Shown here: positions 17,020 to 25,021 of the stretch, one piece after another | How the letters are laid out: every line of letters begins with the position of its first letter | Numbering within the stretch: the first letter of the stretch is position 1 | Assembly (NCBI GenBank): GCA_934229625.1 | Contig: CAKQDU010000001.1 | Coordinates: 186,001-250,000, forward strand | Reading direction: 5' to 3' | Source of the DNA: an uncultured Alphaproteobacteria bacterium | GTDB taxonomy: Bacteria; Pseudomonadota; Alphaproteobacteria; RF32; CAG-239 | Length of the DNA: 64,000 nt | Position numbers and translations under genes: made by a program | The notes under the pieces: model-generated | What the model saw: only the letters and a program-made list of their open reading frames with translations | Databases searched by the model: none | What the model was told of the DNA's origin: nothing

Positions 17020-17663
17020 CAGCAACCAAGCCTTTCTTTAACAACCTCTACAATTTGCCGATGCAAAGATTCAATATCGGTATCGGCGTTAAGTACAACG
17101 CAACGCATAGGTTCTCGTTTGGCTATTTCTAAAAAGCCGCGCCGCAGATTATTATGAAATTCCAATTCTCGGCTTTCAAAACGCAGTTCTTTAACCGACA
17201 TTGTTTCGGCTTTAGCATAAGAGCGGAGCATACCGACTTTCGGCTCCATATCCAAGATAATGGTCAAATCCGGCTTAAAATCTCCGGCAACAATTTTATA
17301 TAGATTTTGCAAAATATCCAGAGGCACACGCTTATTATATCCATAATACTGATAAGCCTCAGTAGAATCCGCATATCTGTCACTAACGACCCACTTTCCG
17401 CTTTCCAACGCCGGCCACACGATTTTAGTTAAATCACATCTTCTGTCAGCATAATAAAGCAAGCACTCACTAATAGCATCAAACTTATCCTTATCACCGG
17501 TTACCAATAAATTACGGATAATTTTTCCTTCTGCGGTGCTTCCCGGCTCTTTGCTTTGCACACAAGCAATGCCATTTTGCTCCAAATATTGTGCCAACAG
17601 CCTGACTTGCGTTGATTTTCCGCATCCTTCGCCGCCTTCCAGCGTGATGTATTTGCCGCGCAT
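17019..17663 (-). CDS. tmk: Thymidylate kinase
   Basis: Phosphorylates dTMP to dTDP for DNA synthesis. The P-loop EGGEGCGKST is at residues 9-18, the DR(Y) motif is in VSDRYADSTEAYQ (about 94-106), and the acidic lid-region motif is in DLTIILDMEP. Length of 214 residues is normal. Start and stop codons overlap both neighbours by one base, so dac, tmk and holB are translated as a chain. Confidence 0.96.
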   Translation of the reverse strand: MRGKYITLEGGEGCGKSTQVRLLAQYLEQNGIACVQSKEPGSTAEGKIIRNLLVTGDKDKFDAISECLLYYADRRCDLTKIVWPALESGKWVVSDRYADSTEAYQYYGYNKRVPLDILQNLYKIVAGDFKPDLTIILDMEPKVGMLRSYAKAETMSVKELRFESRELEFHNNLRRGFLEIAKREPMRCVVLNADTDIESLHRQIVEVVKERLGC

Positions 17664-18808
17664 TATTTTGCTCCAAACACAAAATATTTCAAATTAGACC
17701 AAAATTTTCCCAGCATACCTGTTTCTGCGACATCGGCTGCAGCCACCAAAGGCACATTCAGAGGTGCCTGACCATCTATTTCTATTTTTATGCTGCCAAC
17801 TTCCTGTCCGGCTTTAATCGGTGCTTTAACAGGTTCGTCAAATTCTGCCGAAACTTTAACATTTTCCTGCTGACTGCGATGAACAGTTTTTAAAACATCC
17901 TCAGCAACAGTTAAATTGACAGTTTTATCCTTACCGTACCAAACTTTAGCCGTTGCAACAATTTGCCCTTTATTCAAAATTTTAAAGTTATTAAACTCTC
18001 TAAATCCCCAGCTCATCAGACGCTCTGCTTCTTCCGAACGCTCACGATTGCTGTTCATACCGCTCATTACTTCGATTAAGCGTCGATTTCCTTTTGTTGC
18101 AGATGCGGCCAAGCAAAATCCGGCTTCTTCCGTATGTCCGGTTTTTAGACCATCGGCACCTTTCATTGTATATAAGAGCGGATTGCGATTGCCTTGTTTA
18201 ATATTATTATAAACAAATTCTTTTTGACTGAAATAATGATAAAGTTCCGGAAATTCACTAATAATATGGCGTGATAGAATTGCCAAATCTTCCATAGACA
18301 TTCTGTGGTCCGGATGCGGCAAACCGGTTGCATTTTCAAAATGGCTGTTTTTCAACCCCAATTTTTTAGCTGTTTTATTCATCAAATCAACAAAATCATC
18401 TTCCGAACCGGCAACATTTTCCGCAACCACAATACAAGCATCGTTACCGGATTGAATAACAATTCCTTTAATCAAATTTTCAACACTCACATTGTCACCG
18501 ATAGAAAGAAACATTGTAGAACCGCCTGTTGCCGCTCCGCCTTTGCGCCATGCGTTTTCACTTACTGAAAAAGTATCTTCCAGTTTTATACTGCCGTCTT
18601 TGATTTTGCTCATTAAAATATAAACGGTCATAAGTTTACTCATAGACGCCGGAGGAACACTTTCATCCATATTTTTAGTAAACAGATATTCTCCGGTATC
18701 ATAATCCATCAAAATTGCGTTACGCGCCGCTGTTTCAAAAGACATGGCATTAAAACCATATACCGTGCTGCACAACAAAACAGTCAAACCAAACTTATTG
18801 ATTTTCAT
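17663..18808 (-). CDS. D-alanyl-D-alanine carboxypeptidase (PBP5/6 class)
   Basis: Periplasmic enzyme that trims the terminal D-Ala from peptidoglycan pentapeptides. A signal peptide covers residues 1-22. The three penicillin-binding motifs are present: SxxK in ASMSKLMT (active Ser near 56), SGN near 118, and KTG in LKTGHTEE near 221. A C-terminal beta domain and an amphipathic end suggest membrane attachment. At 381 residues it matches DacA/DacC. It is adjacent to rlpA, another septum and wall protein, as in many alphaproteobacteria. Confidence 0.95.
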   Translation of the reverse strand: MKINKFGLTVLLCSTVYGFNAMSFETAARNAILMDYDTGEYLFTKNMDESVPPASMSKLMTVYILMSKIKDGSIKLEDTFSVSENAWRKGGAATGGSTMFLSIGDNVSVENLIKGIVIQSGNDACIVVAENVAGSEDDFVDLMNKTAKKLGLKNSHFENATGLPHPDHRMSMEDLAILSRHIISEFPELYHYFSQKEFVYNNIKQGNRNPLLYTMKGADGLKTGHTEEAGFCLAASATKGNRRLIEVMSGMNSNRERSEEAERLMSWGFREFNNFKILNKGQIVATAKVWYGKDKTVNLTVAEDVLKTVHRSQQENVKVSAEFDEPVKAPIKAGQEVGSIKIEIDGQAPLNVPLVAAADVAETGMLGKFWSNLKYFVFGAK

Positions 18809-18818
18809 TTTCTATCTC

Positions 18819-19943
18819 CTATTTCTTTTCAATTCTGGTGTCATTGATACCATAATATTTTAGCTTAGCCTGAGCCACTTTAGCTTCTTCCACTCTGCTG
18901 TATGGTCCGACAGAAACCCGATAATACGTTGTTCCGCTGACATCAATTTTTACAATATGGCTGCTGCCGTATTCTTTTAACCGCACCATCAAAGTATGTG
19001 CTTTGTCATATTGAGTAAAAGCGCCGGCATGAATATAGTAGTACCCTGTCAAATATTGATAACCACGGCTTTTAAGCGCTCTGGTATCATCTTTTTCAGG
19101 ATTTTTTGCCGCAGAACCATAAATTCCCTTGTTTCCGCTCGCTGATGCATTTGCCTCAACCACCCCCATAGCACCGGTTTTACGCTCTCCGCCGACAGAA
19201 GCGGCGCTGCCATAGACTGCAGGCTCTGCGGTATTTCCGGTTGGAACATATGAACCAGCACTATAGGTTTTATCCCCTGCACTAGCATAAACATTTGCTT
19301 GTTCGGCAACATGCTCGGAAATTTCTATACGTTCGGCTGAAGATTCATACAAAGAAGGCGCCGGAGTAGATTTTGCGGCCAAAGCTTTTCCGCTTGGCGA
19401 TGACAAATTCAGCAAAGCCTCTTTCAATGCTTTACTTTCTTTCGGTAACACCTCTACTTTGACTCTGGTAGTTCCCTGCCCCATATATCCCAAAAGCTGC
19501 GCACCGCGTTTTGAAAGGTCTATAATCCTGTCTTTAACATATGGTCCGCGGTCATTAACACGCAATATTATGGAGCGTCCGTTTTGCAAGTTAGTCACGC
19601 GCACAATACTCGGCAAAGGCAAAGTACGATGCGCCGCCGTTAATGTGTTCATGTTATATCTCTCGCCGTTTGCTGTCGGCTTGCCGTTAAAATCCTCTCC
19701 ATACCAGGATGCCGTGCCGACTTCGGAATAACTGTAATCTTCTTTCGGATAATACCATTTACCGGCAATTTTGTACGGATTGCCGACTTTATATATTCCG
19801 CCGTAATTTTTGATTATTTCCGCCTGAGCTTGCGGAGAAAGGCCGGAAAGTTCCGGTGTTCCCGTAGAGCAGGAACTCAACACTCCGACACATATCAGCA
19901 AGCCTAAAAATAGTTTAATACCATTCATTCCGTTATTCATCAT
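18819..19943 (-). CDS. rlpA: RlpA-like lytic transglycosylase lipoprotein with SPOR domain
   Basis: Outer-membrane lipoprotein of the RlpA family; in Pseudomonas RlpA cleaves glycan strands lacking stem peptides at the septum. The signal peptide ends in the lipobox LSSC (Cys near 25). The double-psi barrel domain reads GTASWYGEDFNGKPTANGE (about 77-95), with RVNDRGPY near 147. A long low-complexity linker follows, and a C-terminal SPOR domain (about 300-374, YYIHAGAF start) would target it to denuded glycan at the division site. The start is uncertain: three ATG codons lie within the first seven residues. Confidence 0.93.
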   Translation of the reverse strand: MMNNGMNGIKLFLGLLICVGVLSSCSTGTPELSGLSPQAQAEIIKNYGGIYKVGNPYKIAGKWYYPKEDYSYSEVGTASWYGEDFNGKPTANGERYNMNTLTAAHRTLPLPSIVRVTNLQNGRSIILRVNDRGPYVKDRIIDLSKRGAQLLGYMGQGTTRVKVEVLPKESKALKEALLNLSSPSGKALAAKSTPAPSLYESSAERIEISEHVAEQANVYASAGDKTYSAGSYVPTGNTAEPAVYGSAASVGGERKTGAMGVVEANASASGNKGIYGSAAKNPEKDDTRALKSRGYQYLTGYYYIHAGAFTQYDKAHTLMVRLKEYGSSHIVKIDVSGTTYYRVSVGPYSRVEEAKVAQAKLKYYGINDTRIEKK

Positions 19944-20000
19944 AAATTTTCAGTTACAGGAACACTACTCCGTTTTTTTTGCTTCGGCAAGTATTATTCT

Positions 20001-21356
20001 TTACTTATGCTTAGTCTTTTTTACCGCCGTTACCGCTGTTTTAGCGTCAGATTTTCCGATTTTTGATTTATATGACTTTTTAGTTTCAGGCACCGGCACG
20101 CCGAACCCGATTTTCGGATTATAATTTTTGATTTTGTTTAACAATTGATAATCCGGATAACCATCTTCAGGCAATTTAGCCTTATGCTGCAAAAATTTTA
20201 CAGCTTTACGCGTGTCGCTGCCGAGCTTGCCGTCTTCTTTAATTTTATTGCGTACAAATTTATTATAAAACTGCTGTATCAGCTTTATTTCATCATTATT
20301 CATAACATATTGCTCATCGGCATACAAAGGCGACCATTTTTTCTTGGGATTTTTTATATAATCGGCAAGGTTAACAATCGCCAAAGCATAATTATCAGAA
20401 CGATTCCAAATCATAACACGTTTAAAATTTCCAAAAACTATATAGGCCGGCCCCTTGCGTCCGTCAGGCAAAATTACCGAACCTTTCAAATCGGCATCAT
20501 ACGGTAAATTATAGCCATAATAAGTTTTGACGCCCAATTTTTTCCAATCTTCAACTTTTTTAGTAGTTTGACGGCCGACTTGACTAAAATCAAAATTCCA
20601 CGGCAAAGAAACTCTCATTCCCCAGGGTTCATTTTTCTTCCATCCCAATGCGCCCAAATAATTTGCCGCCGATGCTATTGCGTCATCAAACGAATTCCAA
20701 ATATCCGGCACTCCATCGCCGTCAAAATCAACGGCATAGCTGTTGTATGTAGACGGCATAAATTGAAAATGTCCCATTGCTCCGGCCCATGAGCCAAGCA
20801 TTTTATCCTCGCTTAATTTAGTTTTATCCATAATTTTCAAAACCTGATATAACTCATTTTTGAAAAACTTGGAACGGCGGTTTTTATAGCTGAGATTAGT
20901 CAAACTATCTATCAGATGATAAGTTCCCTTATTTTGCCCAAAATTAGTTTCAACAGCCCAAAAAGCAGTCAAATACGGCAAAGGGACTCCATATTTATCT
21001 TCTACGTTTTTATATTTTTTAGTCAGTTTTTGATTATGTTTTCTGGCTTCCTGCACACGCTTTGACGAAACCAAACGATTAACGTAGGCACAAGTAGTCA
21101 AAACAAATTCTGTTTGTTTTTTGTCTCTTTGCACCACCTCAGGCAGCGGATGATAATAATTTTTTCCTTTATAAGCCTCATCAATTGTTTTTTGCGAAAT
21201 ACCTTTGGAAATCATTTCTCTTTTTAAATTTTCCAACCAGACGGTCCATTCCTTAGGCGGAGTGCTTTTGTTTTTTTCAGCGGCAAAAGAAACCTCACCG
21301 GCAAACATCATAACCGCGCCCACTATTCCGAAAACCAACATTTTGATTTTATTCAT
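20001..21356 (-). CDS. mltB: Membrane-bound lytic murein transglycosylase B-like protein
   Basis: Periplasmic lytic transglycosylase that cuts peptidoglycan glycan strands. The catalytic Glu is in FWAVETNFGQNKG, and the family motif GAMGHFQFMPSTYNSYAVDF, followed by DGDGVPDIWNS, is present. A C-terminal peptidoglycan-binding domain (KEDGKLGSDTRKAVKFLQ) is near the end. I start it at ATG 21356 (451 residues), which has GAGAGG upstream and opens a proper signal peptide (KIKMLVFGIVGAVMMFAGEVSFA); the frame extends upstream to 21458, but that extension looks non-coding. It has no lipobox Cys, so it is soluble rather than lipid-anchored. Confidence 0.93.
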   Translation of the reverse strand: MNKIKMLVFGIVGAVMMFAGEVSFAAEKNKSTPPKEWTVWLENLKREMISKGISQKTIDEAYKGKNYYHPLPEVVQRDKKQTEFVLTTCAYVNRLVSSKRVQEARKHNQKLTKKYKNVEDKYGVPLPYLTAFWAVETNFGQNKGTYHLIDSLTNLSYKNRRSKFFKNELYQVLKIMDKTKLSEDKMLGSWAGAMGHFQFMPSTYNSYAVDFDGDGVPDIWNSFDDAIASAANYLGALGWKKNEPWGMRVSLPWNFDFSQVGRQTTKKVEDWKKLGVKTYYGYNLPYDADLKGSVILPDGRKGPAYIVFGNFKRVMIWNRSDNYALAIVNLADYIKNPKKKWSPLYADEQYVMNNDEIKLIQQFYNKFVRNKIKEDGKLGSDTRKAVKFLQHKAKLPEDGYPDYQLLNKIKNYNPKIGFGVPVPETKKSYKSKIGKSDAKTAVTAVKKTKHK

Positions 21357-21425
21357 TTTATCATACCTCTCAAACAACGATGTTATTGTAGGCCAATTTC
21401 TTTTAAAAATCATTAAAAAAGTACG

Positions 21426-21450
21426 AAAAACGCCGGTTTTTAAACCGGCG
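21426..21450 (-). terminator. Terminator after mscL
   Basis: CGCCGG and CCGGCG arms with a T-rich loop (21431-21450) are followed on the minus strand by TTTTT, ten bases past the mscL stop. It separates mscL-glyA-rpiB from mltB. Confidence 0.8.
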
Positions 21451-21459
21451 CAAATCAAC

Positions 21460-21879
21460 TCATTTATCAGACAAATCCGATGTGCAATGAGGGCATTTTA
21501 TGGCTGCCAAAGGAATTTCCTCACAACAGTAAGGACATTTTTTTGTTGTTGGAACAGCTGCTTCTTCTTTTATCATTTTTTCTTGCAGCTTATTTACAGC
21601 TTTTATTAAAACAAATACGGCAAACGCAACAATAATAAAGCTGATAACATTGTTCAAAAAAATTCCGTAATTTATTGAAACATCATCTGCGATTTTCCAT
21701 TTTAAATCCGAAAAATCGACTTTTCCCAAAAGCAGACCTATCGGAGGCATCATAATATCTTTAACCATCGAATCGACAATTTTTCCAAACGCGGCACCGA
21801 TGATAATACCAACAGCCATATCCATAACATTACCGCGCATGGCAAATTTTTTAAATTCATTAAAGAAACTTTTAATCAT
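21460..21879 (-). CDS. mscL: Large-conductance mechanosensitive channel MscL with C-terminal zinc ribbon
   Basis: Emergency release valve of the inner membrane that opens under osmotic downshock. The N-terminal helix and first membrane segment read FAMRGNVMDMAVGIIIGAAF (about 13-32), and the second membrane segment is FLNNVISFIIVAFAVFVLIK (about 74-93). The last 30 residues hold two CxxC knuckles, CPYC and CPHC, that look like a small zinc ribbon facing the cytoplasm. Ribbons of this kind occur in some MscL homologues. The protein has 139 residues. It is downstream of glyA with 12 bases between. Confidence 0.95.
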   Translation of the reverse strand: MIKSFFNEFKKFAMRGNVMDMAVGIIIGAAFGKIVDSMVKDIMMPPIGLLLGKVDFSDLKWKIADDVSINYGIFLNNVISFIIVAFAVFVLIKAVNKLQEKMIKEEAAVPTTKKCPYCCEEIPLAAIKCPHCTSDLSDK

Positions 21880-21891
21880 TTTTTCGCCTTC

Positions 21892-23148
21892 TTATTCATA
21901 AATTGGAAAATCATTGCACAATTTAATAATTTTATTTTTAGTTTCTTCAATCACACCTTCGGTATCACCCTGAGCCAAAGCATCTACCACATCACCGATA
22001 CAATTTCCGATAAATTCAAATTCTTTTTCTTTAAATCCGCGAGTTGTACCTGCCGGAGTTCCCAATCTCACTCCAGAAGTAATTTTTGGCGGCTGTGTAT
22101 CAAACGGAATAGCATTTTTATTACAAGTTATATGGGCTTTTTCAAGAGCCGTTGTAACCACATCTCCGGTAAGTTTTTTCGGACGTAAATCCACCAGCAG
22201 CAAATGCGTATCAGTTCCGCCCGAAACCAGGTTAAGACCGCGTTTTATCAATGTATTGCCTAAAACTTTTGCATTTACGATAACTTGCTTTGCATAATCT
22301 CGGAATTGCGGTGTCATTGCCTCGCCGAAACATACGGCTTTGCCGGCGATTACATGTTCCAAAGGTCCGCCTTGCGACCCCGGAAATACAGCTGAATTTA
22401 CTTTTTTATATATATCGGCATTATTAGTCAAAATCATTCCGCCGCGCGGACCGCGCAAAGTTTTATGCGTTGTTGTTGTCACAACATCGGCAAAATCCAA
22501 TGGATTCGGGTGTTGACCGCCGGCAACCAAACCGGCAAAATGAGCCATATCAACCATCAGATAGGCACCAACTCTGTCAGCGATTTCTCTAAAACGGGCA
22601 AAATTTATCTGCCGAGGATAAGCTGAACCACCGGCCACAATCAATTTAGGCTTGCTATCCAAAGCCAAGCATTCAGCTTCTTCATAGTCAATCAATCCCG
22701 TATCTTCCCTCACCCCGTACTGCACGGCCTTAAACAATTTACCGGACATAGAAACTTTTGCTCCATGCGTCAAATGTCCGCCGGCATCCAAGCTCATTCC
22801 CATAATAGTATCCCCCGGATTCAGCAAAGCAAAATAAACTGCCATATTTGCCTGTGAACCTGAATGCGGCTGAACATTAACATATTGCGCCTTAAAAATT
22901 TTTTTAGCACGGTCCTGAGCCAGCGATTCCACCTCGTCAATAAATTCGCATCCGCAATAATAACGATGCGCCGGATAACCTTCAGCATATTTATTGGTCA
23001 AAATTGAGCCTTGCGCTTCCATAACCGCACGAGACACAATATTTTCACTTGCTATAAGCTCAACTTGTTCACGCTGACGTTTCAATTCTTTTTGAATAAT
23101 ATCGTAAACATCTCTGTCTTCTGTCTGCAAGCTGTGTTCAAAATCCAT
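21892..23148 (-). CDS. glyA: Serine hydroxymethyltransferase
   Basis: PLP enzyme that converts serine and tetrahydrofolate to glycine and methylene-THF. Clear signatures: ELIASENIVSRAVMEAQGS (about 36), YAEGYPAHRYYCGC (about 54), and the PLP-lysine motif VTTTTHKTLRGPRGG (about 224-238). Length of 418 residues is standard. It is second in rpiB-glyA-mscL; rpiB-glyA adjacency is common in alphaproteobacteria. Confidence 0.98.
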   Translation of the reverse strand: MDFEHSLQTEDRDVYDIIQKELKRQREQVELIASENIVSRAVMEAQGSILTNKYAEGYPAHRYYCGCEFIDEVESLAQDRAKKIFKAQYVNVQPHSGSQANMAVYFALLNPGDTIMGMSLDAGGHLTHGAKVSMSGKLFKAVQYGVREDTGLIDYEEAECLALDSKPKLIVAGGSAYPRQINFARFREIADRVGAYLMVDMAHFAGLVAGGQHPNPLDFADVVTTTTHKTLRGPRGGMILTNNADIYKKVNSAVFPGSQGGPLEHVIAGKAVCFGEAMTPQFRDYAKQVIVNAKVLGNTLIKRGLNLVSGGTDTHLLLVDLRPKKLTGDVVTTALEKAHITCNKNAIPFDTQPPKITSGVRLGTPAGTTRGFKEKEFEFIGNCIGDVVDALAQGDTEGVIEETKNKIIKLCNDFPIYE

Positions 23149-23149
23149 T

Positions 23150-23578
23150 TTATTCTCCCATATCTAATTTATCCAATCGGCGCTGATGACGTCCGCCTTC
23201 ATATTTTTCTGTTCTAAAAGCATCTATCTCAGCCACAACATCGTCAAATTTCATAGTACGTCCGCCAAAAACTATAACATTAGCATTATTATGCTGTTTT
23301 GCCAATTTGGCTGCTTCAACGCTATACAGCAAAGCCGCGCGGATTCCTTTATGACGATTGGCGGCAATGGAAATACCGATTCCCGTTCCGCAGATAAGAA
23401 TCCCCCAATCAGCCTTATTTGTCAGAATTTCCTGAGCCATTTTATCTGCAATATCTGGATAATCAACCGATTCTGTTGAATAAGTCCCCAAATCAATAAA
23501 ATTCAAGTCGGCATAATGCTGTTTTAACTGTTCTTTAAGTTCAAATCCGCCGTGGTCAGATGCGATAGCAATTTTCAT
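23150..23578 (-). CDS. rpiB: Ribose-5-phosphate isomerase B
   Basis: Interconverts ribose-5-phosphate and ribulose-5-phosphate in the pentose phosphate pathway. Starts MKIAIASDHGGFELK, has SVDYPDIA near 40 and the signature GILICGTGIGISIAANRHKGIRAAL (about 59-83) with its catalytic Cys. Length is 142 residues. It is separated from glyA by one base. Confidence 0.96.
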   Translation of the reverse strand: MKIAIASDHGGFELKEQLKQHYADLNFIDLGTYSTESVDYPDIADKMAQEILTNKADWGILICGTGIGISIAANRHKGIRAALLYSVEAAKLAKQHNNANVIVFGGRTMKFDDVVAEIDAFRTEKYEGGRHQRRLDKLDMGE

Positions 23579-23689
23579 AATATTTCCCCTTTTCTCTCAC
23601 AAATATATAATATAACAGAAAAAATGCTCCACCAAAAAACACATTTTTTCCACCGATATAAAAAAAATGAAAAAAAATGAAAAAAAGTG

Positions 23690-23717
23690 TTGACGTTTGC
23701 AAAAAAATCGGTATATA
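23690..23717 (+). promoter_or_regulatory. Promoter of the tRNA pair
   Basis: TTGACG (23690-23695) and TATATA (23712-23717) are 16 bases apart, about 40 bases upstream of tRNA-Cys. A GGTAC-UUCG-GTAC hairpin lies just before the tRNA. Confidence 0.55.
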
Positions 23718-23756
23718 TGGTTTTTGTTAAGTGAGTTTGGTACTTCGGTACGAACC

Positions 23757-23831
23757 GGCCGGTTGGCAGAATGGCTCATGCAGAGGACTGCAAATCCTTT
23801 TATATCGGTTCAATTCCGGTACCGGCCTCCA
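23757..23831 (+). tRNA. tRNA-Cys (GCA)
   Basis: The acceptor stem GGCCGGT (23757-23763) pairs with ACCGGCC (23821-23827), with U discriminator and encoded CCA at 23829-23831. The anticodon loop CTGCAAA gives GCA. The T arm ATCGG-TTCAATT-CCGGT is complete with one G-U pair. Confidence 0.95.
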
Positions 23832-23838
23832 AAATCAT

Positions 23839-23913
23839 TCCGACTTAGCTCAGCGGTAGAGCAATCGGCTGTTAACCGATCGGTCATCTGTTCGAATCAG
23901 ATAGTCGGAGCCA
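23839..23913 (+). tRNA. tRNA-Asn (GUU)
   Basis: The acceptor stem TCCGACT (23839-23845) pairs with AGTCGGA (23903-23909), with G discriminator and encoded CCA. The anticodon loop CTGTTAA gives GUU. It follows tRNA-Cys after 7 bases, so both come from one transcript. Confidence 0.95.
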
Positions 23914-23917
23914 AAAT

Positions 23918-23950
23918 AATAGAGATTGATATTTATCAGTCTCTATTTTT
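23918..23950 (+). terminator. Terminator of the tRNA operon
   Basis: AGAGATTGATA pairs with TATCAGTCTCT (one G-U), followed by TTTTT at 23946-23950. Confidence 0.8.
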
Positions 23951-23967
23951 ATGATTCGAACGTAACA

Positions 23968-24488
23968 CTACCTGCGTGAGCAGGTAGATGTAGACAATCC
24001 TAAATCTTCACGCTATAAAAGAAGAATGGAAGAAATAAAGTATAATAAACAAAGTAACTGCGTGTATCACTGCCACTATCATATAGTGATAGTGACAAAA
24101 TACCGAAAGAAAATATTTAATGAGGGAGTATATGGATTTTTTAAGAAACGGTTGATAGAAATCCAAGAACACTACCCACAAATACACTTCATAGAGCAAA
24201 ATCACGATAGAGACCATATTCATATGTTAGTGTCAATACCACCGAAAATGAGTGTGGGTAGTGTTGTGCGTATAATAAAGTCAAATACGGCGAGAGATTT
24301 GAAGAAGCAATACCCGTTTCTTAAAAAATGTTATTTTGGCACGCAGAGTGTTTGGTCAGATGGGTATTTTGTCAGTACAGTAGGAGTAAACGAGGCAGTG
24401 ATACAACGCTATATAGAGTATCAAGGACGTGAAGATTTAGGACAAGCTTGGCTTGACCTAAAATGATACCACCGGCGTAAGCCGGTGG
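23968..24488 (+). mobile_element. IS200/IS605-family insertion sequence (tnpA only)
   Basis: A single Y1 transposase gene is framed by two end hairpins of the kind that IS200 transposases recognise as single strands. The left is CTACCTGC-GTGA-GCAGGTAG (23968-23987) and the right is CCACCGGC-GTAA-GCCGGTGG (24469-24488). True cleavage sites lie somewhat outside these hairpins and cannot be fixed here. There is no tnpB. It sits directly downstream of the tRNA-Asn terminator, in the gap before the HAD gene, so it appears to break nothing. Confidence 0.9.
24026..24466 (+). CDS. tnpA: IS200/IS605 family transposase TnpA (Y1 HUH)
   Basis: Single-strand transposase of 146 residues. The HUH metal motif is HIH (64-66, in RDHIHMLVSIPP) and the nucleophile is Tyr129 in VIQRYIEYQG. 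The protein is full length and the catalytic residues are intact, so the element may be active. The likely ribosome site AAAGAAGA lies directly before the ATG; weak translation is usual for IS200. Confidence 0.95.
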   Translation: MEEIKYNKQSNCVYHCHYHIVIVTKYRKKIFNEGVYGFFKKRLIEIQEHYPQIHFIEQNHDRDHIHMLVSIPPKMSVGSVVRIIKSNTARDLKKQYPFLKKCYFGTQSVWSDGYFVSTVGVNEAVIQRYIEYQGREDLGQAWLDLK

Positions 24489-24529
24489 AGTTTCATTTTA
24501 AATCAAAATAAAAAAACAAATTTTATTTT

Positions 24530-25021
24530 TTATCGGCAAAGAGTCAGAATTTTAGTCAAAGCAATTACCGAATCTTCTAAAGAAATTTGTTGTCCATTCA
24601 AAACACAGCTGTTTGTCTTTTCATCATAACGGCAATACGGCGTTGCAAACTCCCTGCCGTAAATAGCACTATCATCAATATGTACGCATATGTTTTGCCG
24701 TTTGCAATACTCTGCTTTAGCTTTATTCCATAATTCATCTTCAACATGAAATGAACCATCATCATAAAATTCCACCTGATGACGCTGCTCATAATAGTCA
24801 TAAATACACCAAAGCTTGCTATACGGAATTTGATATTGATTTAAATAAGTCAAAATAGTTTCACGCGGTCCGCCGCTGATAATATAAACTTCAATTCCCT
24901 GTTTCAGCGCCGTTTGGCAAAACTTTCTGAAAAATTCAGGGTTTGTATTTATAACGCCATGAAAATCAATACCTATTTTAGGTTTAATATCCGTTTGTGC
25001 CATCGCCAAAATTTTTTGCAT
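24530..25021 (-). CDS. HAD-superfamily-like hydrolase
   Basis: A 163-residue protein with HAD motif I in modified form, IGIDFHGVIN (about 17-26, DxH rather than DxD), followed by VYIISGGPRETI (motif II region) and HIDDS (motif IV region, near 116). The second motif-I Asp is replaced by His, which would alter or abolish phosphatase chemistry of the usual kind. The frame opens at ATG 25021 inside the end of the AsmA-like gene (38-base overlap); ATG 25003 is an alternative but has no ribosome site. Substrate unknown. Confidence 0.75.
   Translation of the reverse strand: MQKILAMAQTDIKPKIGIDFHGVINTNPEFFRKFCQTALKQGIEVYIISGGPRETILTYLNQYQIPYSKLWCIYDYYEQRHQVEFYDDGSFHVEDELWNKAKAEYCKRQNICVHIDDSAIYGREFATPYCRYDEKTNSCVLNGQQISLEDSVIALTKILTLCR

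Noticed and set aside
21357..21458. N-terminal extension of mltB to 21458
   Set aside because: It overlaps the mscL terminator, has no ribosome site and would bury the signal peptide.
23757..24026. Attachment site for an integrated element at the tRNA-Asn gene
   Set aside because: No integrase and no repeated tRNA 3' end were seen; the IS200 element does not use tRNA attachment sites.
24008..24223. Minus-strand ORF across the IS200 transposase
   Set aside because: It is complementary to the coding frame of tnpA, starts without a ribosome site and matches no protein I know.
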